Of a DNA stretch of 64,000 bases, positions 56,716 to 64,000 are shown piece by piece. The stretch is taken from NCBI GenBank assembly GCA_039881145.1, contig JAYKKI010000032.1, positions 14,321,001 through 14,385,000 of the forward strand. The letters are read 5' to 3'. A program made the translations under genes and the position numbers. Origin of the DNA: Druceiella hillmani (taxonomy: Eukaryota > Arthropoda > Insecta > Lepidoptera > Hepialidae). Position 1 is the stretch's first letter, and the number at the start of each line of letters is the position of its first letter. The notes beneath the pieces were generated by a model. That model ran no database searches. It worked only from the letters and a program-made list of their open reading frames with translations, and was not told the origin of the DNA.

Positions 56716-57225
56716 TAAAATTTTAAATTCGTTTATCTTCTGATTCAGTGAACCGATTGCAATAAAATAAAATTGATATGAATTTTCTAAAAATTTTATG
56801 ACCATAATCTTTTTAAAAATTCCATCCGAAGTGAGTCATTAGCTTTTAAATGAGGTGTGCACAAATAAACATACTAACTGACAAAGATTCCAAAAATGAA
56901 TTTAATGTGTATGGTACACATTGAAATCATTTTTGAAATTTTTCACTTAACCTTCATCCCACAATTTTTTGCAAATATTCTCAGTATTAAAAAACATATT
57001 TAATTTTATTTAATTTTAGAGTTTTATTGTATATATAAGTAAATGATAAGTTCATTTCTAACAGTCTAAACTGAAGGGTATTTTTATTTGTTTAATGAAG
57101 CCCAAATCAATATTTAGGAACATTTTGACAAGCAACAAGTAAACAAATATTGATTCCAAGTTTTAATGGAGACTACATAAGACTATAGACCTTAAGATTT
57201 GCTCCAAATAACTTGTTTCTATCAA
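56716..57225. other. AT-rich DNA, no gene seen
   Basis: CCGATTGCAATAAAATAAAA near 56754 resembles the polyadenylated side of a TE but nothing further is recognised. Confidence 0.35.
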
Positions 57226-57235
57226 ATATATAAGT

Positions 57236-57450
57236 ATACGTGAGATCATAGCACGTAAACAACCAGACAACATAGATAAACTGGATATTATAAGAAAAAT
57301 AGACGGAAGAAGTCGCGGTCGGTACCCTAGCCGCTGGTCTGATCAGGTTAGAACAACACGGGACTTCGTGTCATTATGGCCCTGAGACAAGCAGAAGGTA
57401 GAATAATGTGGAAGCAGCTCGTGAGCTCCTCTAGCAGGGTACTTTAAGAT
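57236..57450 (+). pseudogene. LINE reverse-transcriptase C-terminal fragment, frameshifted
   Basis: From about 57251 one frame reads KQPDNIDKLDIIRKIDGRSR, then GRYPSRWSDQVRTTRDF, and stops at TGA 57384-57386. The adjoining frame takes over with IMALRQAEGRIMWKQLVSSS. Together they match the C-terminal tail of non-LTR retrotransposon ORF2 proteins, whose pattern is GKRGRGRP..RWsDqir....A.DR..W. A single frameshift and the loss of everything upstream make it a dead fragment. The neighbouring 3' DNA shows no preserved tail. Confidence 0.7.
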
Positions 57451-57674
57451 AAGCACGACCTTCAATAATGAAGATGCGACGGAGAAGAAAGAATGTGTGT
57501 GGTAACTTAAATTTGATGCAAAGTCTGTCATTTTTGTTGAGGTTTTTATGGTCGTTATGATAAAATGGCACATAATTCATAATCGTATAATATGTAAGAT
57601 TATCACTGTTTCTATAATATATACTTTTGATTTTACGAGGTATTCAAAATAAAAATTAAAATTCAAAATTATTT

Positions 57675-57905
57675 GAATTTGACACAGGTACTCCGTCTTA
57701 TGCGCAACGTGAATTTGACACATACTGCCTTACGTGTAACGTGAATTTGACATACACCGCCTTACGTGCAACGTGAATTTGACATACACCGCCTTACGTG
57801 CAACGTGAATTTGACGTACACCGCCTTACGTGCAACGTGAATTTGACAAACTCTGCCTTATTCGCAACGTGAATTTGACGAACTTCGGCTTATGCGCAAC
57901 GTACC
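57675..57905. repeat. 32-bp tandem repeat, seven copies, with ACGTG cores
   Basis: GAATTTGAC starts at 57675, 57711, 57742, 57774, 57806, 57838 and 57871. The central copies read CGTGAATTTGACATACACCG followed by CCTTACGTGCAA. Each central unit has two ACGTG words. GC content is well above the flanks. Confidence 0.95.
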
Positions 57906-58018
57906 ATGTGGTGTATTTTATTATCGTTTAATGCGTTAAAGAAGGGTTGCCTTAATTAATTTAGTTTCTGTATCTTTATTGAGAAAGTTTATTTTAATTA
58001 CAAGCTTTAATAAAAAAA

Positions 58019-58053
58019 TGTACATGTTATTTACATTGTAAATAACATGTACA
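58019..58053. repeat. perfect 16-bp inverted repeat, 3-base loop
   Basis: TGTACATGTTATTTAC at 58019-58034 pairs exactly with GTAAATAACATGTACA at 58038-58053. Confidence 0.88.
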
Positions 58054-58133
58054 TTCGTATAGATATTCATGAAGTACCCCATAGCTAAGAAATGTTAATT
58101 AATAACATATATTAAATCAACAGAAATTGTTAA

Positions 58134-58368
58134 ATATTGAATATATTTGGGGTTAATTTTGTAGAAATTCATTATTCACAATTAAATGAAACTACGTGAT
58201 GTAGTATTATTTCTACTTTCTTTAATTTCTTTACCACGACCTAGGACTTTCTTATATCTTTGCTTATATCCCACCTGAAGGTGTTGTAATACAACGAAAC
58301 CTAGGTCGTGGTAAAGAAATTAAAGATAGTAGAAATAATACATCATCACGTAGTTTCATTTAATTGTG
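58134..58368 (+). mobile_element. foldback element copy 4, with 12-bp TSD
   Basis: Direct repeats AGAAATTGTTAA at 58122-58133 and 58369-58380 bound it exactly. One-sided tail ATATTGAATATATTTGGGG at the left, inverted arms, right end TTTAATTGTG. The left arm near the loop is deleted relative to the full copy at 60004. Confidence 0.9.
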
Positions 58369-58599
58369 AGAAATTGTTAACGTAGAATCTAAGGCATGGA
58401 AAATGTCAATGTGCAGATATGTATTTTGTTTATTCCCTCATTTTATACCGAAAATTTTATTTTTTTTTTTAATACTACGGCGTAATTTTTTTTCCAATAA
58501 AAACTATCATTGATAGCAACTCAATTAAAAGAAAAAAAAATCAGGGGAAAAACTGATTACCCATACTTATACGGATATAATTTTTTCCTTCGAGCAAAC

Positions 58600-59255
58600 C
58601 GTCCTACCTTATGCAACAAGGTAAGTACATAACAATATGGCACATTGACGGAAAATATATTATTATTAATATCATTCAATAGGAATTTGTAGTTTTTTAA
58701 GCGTTACAGAACGAATTCGTATAAAATTTTCTTACAGGAAAATCTCTGGTACGTAAATTTGCACCGCGCCGGTGTATTTTGTTTAACCAGAAAATTTCAA
58801 TTCAATATACTCATATTTAAAAAGGGTTTATACATTTACGTACACATATAATACTGCATATTGACGGCAAATATAGTAATTAATATCATTCAGTAAGAGT
58901 TATTTGTTTAAGATCCCGTTGTATTAATTTTCCATACAGAGTATCACCGGTGCATAAAATATCTACACATGTTTCATCGGTGTGTTTTGCTTAACCAGAA
59001 AATTTAAAATCATATTTAAAAAAGGCTTCGTATATTTTGTACATATGTAATACTGAGGATTGACAGCAAATATAGTAAATTATATGTATTAATCTCATTC
59101 AATAAGGGCCATTAATTTTCTTGAAAAATCGTGTGTTAATTCTTCATCCCAGAGAATCACCAGTGTATAAAATAATGGGTACCCGAGTATCACCAATATC
59201 ACTTGGTTAACCATAAAATTTAAATCAATACATATTCAAAAAAAGACTTCGTATG
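58600..59255. repeat. degenerate tandem repeat of about 200-216 bp, three copies
   Basis: ATTGACGGAAAATAT (58644), ATTGACGGCAAATAT (58859) and ATTGACAGCAAATAT (59059) head copies that share ATATCATTCAATAGG-type phrases and TTAACCAGAAAATTT. Strongly diverged. Confidence 0.8.
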
Positions 59256-59261
59256 CGGAAG

Positions 59262-59360
59262 ACGTCACGGATAACAAAACGTTTAATCATCGATCTTACC
59301 TAAATCGCATCTGCAATAAGGCCAATGCACTTATGCATTTGCTGTGACGCCAGCGGCGTT
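59262..59360. other. short GC-richer patch with CRE-like words
   Basis: GAAGACGTCACGGATAAC, TTTAATCATCGATCTTACC and TGTGACGCCAGCGGCG fall within 100 bases. Possible regulatory site cluster. Confidence 0.25.
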
Positions 59361-59747
59361 TAACCTTTTCATCATGCTAATATTTATATAAGAATAAAAT
59401 TAATATTTTAATTTAATTAAAATATTTCATTAATTTATATTTTAATTGTAGTGTTCTTTAAAAAACAACGTAAATAATATGATCAAAAAGGTACCTACTT
59501 CGACGCCTAAGTCGGACTTATTCGTATTTAGATAGATTACAAGGTGTGGTGTTTTTTTTACATAGAAATTAATTATGAATATGATTTGCTACCGGCAGCG
59601 AGTCTAATGTAAAAATTAAGATTAAAACTTTATTAGCAGTAGCAATTAAAACGTGTCACGTTCACTGAAATAGAAGTAATTTACGATTCTCAATACTCAG
59701 TAAGTACTATAAGAATGCATTCAATTTTGAATACGATTTTTATTAGC

Positions 59748-59815
59748 TGTCTTGAATTGAATCTGGGTCTTCGAGATTCGCCGAACCATCAACGGCTTTA
59801 CGCCATGTGATCCTT
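59748..59815 (-). mobile_element. SINE fragment, family A, minus strand
   Basis: TTGAATTGAATCTGGGTCTT and CGAGATTCGCCGAACC closely match 61640-61690 of the longer copy. Confidence 0.6.
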
Positions 59816-60003
59816 GCTCTTTCAAATCAAGTTAATTTGCTGTGAAAAATATTATAGTATCAGTTATGGTTGAGAAAATCATTTAGTTATTTTTCCTAAA
59901 ATGTCGACACAGAGATGTTTTGCTCAATATGATTGCTTCATTTTTTTTTTCGATTCGTCATTTTGGCTTGTTTCATAAGTATTATATAATATTATTTACG
60001 TAA

Positions 60004-60272
60004 AATTAAATGAAACTACGCGATGTAGTATTATTTCTACTTTCTTTAAGTTCTTTACCACGATCTAGGTTTCGTTGTATTACAACATCTTCAGGTGGGC
60101 TGTTAGCAAAGCTTGCTAACTATCTTTGCTAATAGCCCATCTGAAGATGTTGTAATACAACGAAACCTAGGTCGTGGTAAAGAACTTAAAGAAAGTATAA
60201 ATAATATTACATCGCGTTGTTTAATTTAATTGTGAATAATGAATTTCTACAAAATTAACGCCAAATATATTC
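60004..60272 (-). mobile_element. foldback element copy 5, reverse orientation, longest arms
   Basis: Direct repeats AATATTATTTACGTAA at 59988-60003 and 60273-60288 bound it. Arms run 60004-60111 and 60124-60231 with a 12-base loop (CTTGCTAACTAT). The one-sided tail ..AACGCCAAATATATTCAATA is on the right, so orientation is opposite to the other copies. This is the most complete arm pair and the best guide to the ancestral form. Confidence 0.9.
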
Positions 60273-60288
60273 AATATTATTTACGTAA

Positions 60289-61540
60289 TTTACATCTTTA
60301 TTTCTTGAAAGGATAGTAGATGTATGAAACGAGAAGGAGTTATATGAATTTGTACTCTAGTATGTTATAGAATTATCAATAGTTTAAATATTCTTTTAGA
60401 TCGACAAAATCATAATCATTGCAAAGAGCAGAAAAAATTATGATAACAATTTACATAAGGTAACTCATTTGCAAAAATTTCAAAAACACAGTGAGTTCTT
60501 GCTTAAAACACAGTGAGTTCTCGCTTAAAATTAATATCAAGTGTATAATACAGTTTTTAGTATAAATTAATTATCAAATGATAATGTAATTTTCCGAAAA
60601 ACAGTCAGGTCAAATTGAAAGTGCGTTTGCAGCTTTTTTTTAATTTACAGAAAAACTATGGAAAACGATGAAATTAATAATATTTTAAGAACTGTAAGAA
60701 CACATTCAATTTTCGAATACGATTTTTATTAATTAAAATATATATGGTAATCAAAATATCCATTATATGCTGAATTAAAATGAATTGTACTGGGCTACAT
60801 TTTCCTTTTCCTAACTTAGCCACATGCAATTCAGCTGTCTTTGTGCAGTTTAATGACGATGAACGGAAAAGTATTTTAAGTTCAAAATGAAACTTTTTTC
60901 CTCTTTTCGTAATTTAACCCTTAACATTTTCTTAGTAACTAACTATGCTACTAATATGTCATACGAAATAAAATTAATTTTTTATTATTTCTGAAGCAAA
61001 CTTTATAAAACTGAATAAATATAAAACTGAATATAATGAAAAATATTTTGTAGTAATTGGCTTGCTTGCAAAAATAAAATAGAAACGTTTGGCCATGTAT
61101 ATTACACAAATATAAAAATATGTTTAAAGAACCTGAACATGAATGAAACAATGGAATTGGAAAGCGAAAAATTTAAGAAAAAACAATTTTCAACCAGTGA
61201 AAAAAGCTTAAAGAGTGTTTCTATTCCCAAGAGGTGATAGACATTTATTTGAGTAGATTTTCATGTATGATATTCTATTTTTGCTGCTTACATTATTTAC
61301 TGGAACATTATAGTTTAGACATGTATCCCATGCTTTACTTGGAAAGTAAATTGCAAGAGGTTTGAAATAATTTGTAGCATATTTCATGTCAGTCTGAATT
61401 CTGAGGTCTGACCCGAGAAGTTAGCCGCGAATGAAGTTAGAACGTTTTACACGACGTTTGTCAGTATGCACATTCATTATTTAATATTTATTTTTACGTT
61501 TGTCAGTTTGTCAGTATGTACATTATTTGTTTATTTACGT
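60289..61540. other. AT-rich DNA, no gene seen
   Basis: A 24-bp duplication (ACACAGTGAGTTCTTGCTTA, then ACACAGTGAGTTCTCGCTTA) lies at 60486-60530. Short frames only. Confidence 0.4.
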
Positions 61541-61545
61541 ACTTT

Positions 61546-61720
61546 AATGTATAAAATTAATACATATGGCGGACTTAGTGCTACGAAAGCAATCTCTAAC
61601 AGCCAACGAGAACACCAGTCCAGCCCCGATCGATTAGCCGTCTGGAATTGAATCTGGGTCTTCGAGATTTACCGAACCGACAACGGCCTTACGCATTGTG
61701 ATCAAGATAACAAACTACTG
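61546..61720 (-). mobile_element. SINE, family A, minus strand
   Basis: Shares with 63562-63745 the phrases ATACATATGG.GG, GCTACGA.AGCAATC, ACAGCCAACGAGAACACCAG and CCAGCCCCG. On the minus strand a B-box-like AGATTCAATTCC and an A-box-like region near GTCGGTTCGG can be placed, but both are degenerate. Confidence 0.6.
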
Positions 61721-61914
61721 TGACGAAATTAAAAGCATAAAATTTATATGCTGTTAGTTGTTCGTAAATATATTACCAACAGCCTATATCCACTTTAGTC
61801 TACTGTCGGACTTAATCTTCTCCGAAGTCATTGGAACTTTTAAATCATTGGCAATGTTACCCGTCACTGACCTGTGACATTTAGCTACATAATTACAACC
61901 TCCAGCACCGACTT

Positions 61915-62030
61915 ATCACTCCAGCCCCGTTCGACGAGCGGTCAGGAATCGAACTCGGGACTCCGCGGTGCGTCACCCCCGTCAGGACCGTAGGGCAACA
62001 CACCACGGACGACGACCGTGTAAAATAACG
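61915..62030 (-). mobile_element. SINE, family A, minus strand
   Basis: CTCCAGCCCCGTTCGACGAG, GGAATCGAACTCGGGACTCC and CAACACACCACGGACGACGA parallel the copy at 63640-63745. The minus strand reads GAGTTCGATTCC, close to the pol III B-box consensus. Confidence 0.65.
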
Positions 62031-62539
62031 CTCTGTATATTTATTATTTAACATAGTGGAATAATATTGTTTATTAGTTAATAAATACTATTTACTTCAT
62101 TTTCAGTTAAATTAATTTTATATACACGTTCTAATAACAGTTTAATAATAAATTGAAAGAAGGACCAGTTTTAGGTATTTTCTTAAAAAATCATGTTTAC
62201 ATTTTTTTCCTATTTTAATTACCGATTGTTTCTTTTACCAAATTCAAAAATGTAAACGATTAATTAATAATGACATACTTTTACATTTTTGCGTGATTTC
62301 TTTTACGCTTTTTTTTAAATTTTTGGTTCAATCGTGTTTTTTTCTTTTCTTTCTTAAATCTGATATTTTTATTAGATTTAAGCACAATTAAATACCAATT
62401 GCCAATTGAGCTCGCGAATTTTTATTATATAATTTTAGGAAAAGCTCTAGAGACGCACGTTCATAACCACTGATCCATACTAACACACGGGTTCATCAAT
62501 GGTAATCCGTGTACCACATTTTTATACATAACGATTTCA

Positions 62540-62650
62540 TTAGCACGCCATAAATCACGAACGCGAAGCCAGGTGGCCGGACTCTAGACCTCGGCACCAC
62601 TGCGCCATCGTTGTCAGCAAGGTTACTGCCACCTCCCGTATGAATAATCG
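62540..62650 (-). mobile_element. tRNA-derived SINE head, family B, minus strand
   Basis: The minus strand reads TGGCGCAGTGG at 62607-62597, an exact pol III A box, followed about 40 bases later by a degenerate B box (GCGTTCGTGATTT). It differs in sequence from family A. It could be a decayed tRNA gene, but no acceptor stem or anticodon arm can be drawn. Confidence 0.55.
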
Positions 62651-63010
62651 GCGCTTGTCAAAATCGTTTATTGCGCTGTGATTGATCATTTCGCATTTGT
62701 TTAGTTTATTTCGTATTTGACAAGAAATAAGTTGTAATTAATTTCGGTATCAAATTTGGGTCCGATTGTCCGTGGTGACGTATCGGCCGTGATATTTTCA
62801 ATTCGTTCCTCTCCTCAGTAAGTGCAGAAGGGTCAACTGACGCTGATATTAGATCTCGAAGGTCCATAACCGATATACGATTGGTTAGACACCAAGTTTA
62901 TTTATAATTACATAAGGCGTTTTTCTCTCTGTTATTAAGGTCGTTTTAAATTTAATAATAATTTATTAGAACGGTTTATCTTTTCAAAAACTAGACTTAA
63001 AGCTTCATTA
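62651..63010. other. AT-rich DNA, no gene seen
   Basis: GATTGTCCGTGGTGACGTATC near 62764 is a GC-richer patch; nothing further recognised. Confidence 0.35.
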
Positions 63011-63026
63011 CTACTAATTTAATATT

Positions 63027-63251
63027 GAATATATTTGGCGTTAATTTTGTAGAAATTCATTATTCACAATTAAATGAAACTACGTGATGTAGTATTATTT
63101 CTACTTTATTTAAATTATTTACCGCGACCTAGGTTTCGTTGTATTACAAAAACCCACCTGAAGATGTTGTAATACAACGAAACCTAGGTCGTGGTAAAGA
63201 ACTTAAAGAAAGTAGAAATAATACTACATCACGTAGTTTCATTTAATTGTG
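63027..63251 (+). mobile_element. foldback element copy 6, with 15-bp TSD
   Basis: Direct repeats TACTAATTTAATATT at 63012-63026 and 63254-63268 bound it, with two extra bases (AA) at the right end. Arms 63065-63149 and 63167-63251 pair over 85 positions with few mismatches; the 17-base loop is a remnant of the longer arm seen in copy 5. One-sided tail GAATATATTTGGCG at the left. Confidence 0.9.
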
Positions 63252-63449
63252 AATACTAATTTAATATTATTAAGAGCTTCAGTTACACAATACGCTGATT
63301 GATACAATACATCTTAAGATACAAATTATTTTAGAATATCGTTTATTTTTTAAAATAAGTTGGCTGTTTAAACAAATGATGTTCGTAATTACTGATACCG
63401 TCACAAGTCAATGATTATCTTTGTTTAATGTTTTAAAAAAAACTTAAAA

Positions 63450-63522
63450 TTTTAAATCGTTTAAAATTAAATCGTTTAAAATTAATATCGTTTAAAATTA
63501 ATATCGTTTAAAATTAATATTA
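63450..63522. repeat. 17-bp tandem repeat, about four copies
   Basis: ATCGTTTAAAATTAAT recurs in tandem, the first unit being shorter. Confidence 0.88.
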
Positions 63523-63533
63523 ATATTAGTTTC

Positions 63534-63583
63534 TATGTATCAATGAAATACATTATTACTTTAATGTATTTCATTGATACATA
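63534..63583. repeat. perfect 22-bp inverted repeat abutting a SINE
   Basis: Arms 63534-63555 and 63562-63583 are exact complements around TTACTT. The right arm overlaps the tail end of the SINE at 63562, so the left arm may be an inverted duplication of that tail. Confidence 0.85.
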
Positions 63584-63745
63584 TGGTGGCCTTATTGCTA
63601 CGAGAGCAATCGCTTACAGCCAACAAGAACACCAGTCCAGCCCCGCTCGACGAGCGGCTCGTAATCGAACCCGGGTCACCCCACGGTGCACCGTGCCGTT
63701 ATAGGCCGTGAGCCTTGTGATCAACCCAACACACCACGACGACGA
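63562..63745 (-). mobile_element. SINE, family A, minus strand, best-preserved copy
   Basis: The minus strand has an A-box-like AAGGCTCACGG near 63716-63706 and a B box GGGTTCGATTAC near 63674-63663, about 40 bases apart, followed by a GC-rich body (GAGCGGGGCTGGACTGGTGT) and an AT-rich tail at the low-coordinate end. This is the expected layout of a tRNA-derived SINE. Confidence 0.7.
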
Positions 63746-64000
63746 CAAGATTTATATTTAAATCAAAATATGTTTTTGTTATATTAAACTAAAATAATTA
63801 GCATGGGATAAAAATTATTTTCTTTGACTTTGTTCTTTATCTGGGTGAAAATTTGATTTATTCACTTCTAAATAGAATTTATGAAAACACATATTTAAGC
63901 AACCCTACACTCCCCCTGGCGACGCTATTTAGAAGTAGCATAGAGCAAGCGCAATTTACTTTATTATATTATCAAGTAATATGTGTAAATAAAATTATAT
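63746..64000. other. AT-rich DNA at the window edge
   Basis: No gene or repeat recognised apart from a short GC patch (CTCCCCCTGGCGACGC near 63910). Confidence 0.4.

Noticed and set aside
62540..62650. Functional tRNA gene
   Set aside because: A-box match is good, but no cloverleaf, anticodon arm or acceptor stem can be formed.

Overview
The window looks like nuclear DNA from an insect, most probably a lepidopteran. It is strongly AT-rich and gene-poor, full of (AT)n/(AC)n microsatellites and minisatellites, and carries split genes with GT..AG introns. Several dispersed repeats resemble elements I know from moth and butterfly genomes: a decayed tail ending near 12240, RTE-like LINE 3' tails, and tRNA-derived SINEs. 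Nothing bacterial, plasmid-like or operon-like is present, and there is no CRISPR array. The lepidopteran call rests on recognising repeats, not on a database search.

One gene is well supported: a plus-strand, nine-coding-exon SV2/SVOP-like major facilitator transporter (exons between 22003 and 35821). All eight junctions are GT..AG, the phases agree, and the joined reading frame gives about 503 residues. It has MFS motif A (GFFTDTFGRKK), the post-TM4 SEFH motif, FPESPK after TM6, YNTMRNWFP in TM7 and GRVGSLLGN in TM11. A poly(A) signal follows the stop by about 120 bases. Its introns hold a 130-bp tandem repeat, two opposed copies of one LINE-like tail, a foldback element, a 21-bp tandem repeat, and on the opposite strand a broken ORF and a 50-codon exon-like block.

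Left flank (1-22000): no convincing spliced gene. It has minisatellites (17-, 15- and 31-bp units), perfect short palindromes, a foldback element at 15253, several GC-richer islands in AT-rich DNA (candidate conserved regulatory elements or unseen exons), and one compact intronless 71-codon ORF at 18470 with its own TATA-like and poly(A) signals.

Right flank (36000-64000): repeat-dominated. It includes a 144-bp x4 array, a 300-bp x3 array, an eight-copy 182-bp satellite, a seven-copy 32-bp repeat carrying paired ACGTG cores, a mariner transposase relic cut in two, a frameshifted LINE C-terminus, five SINE copies all on the minus strand, and four more foldback elements.

The most distinctive element is the foldback family: six copies with arms of about 85-108 bp. 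Four are flanked by recognisable 12-16 bp direct repeats, so both ends can be placed to the base. The long variable duplications and the single-sided tail are unusual for a classical MITE.
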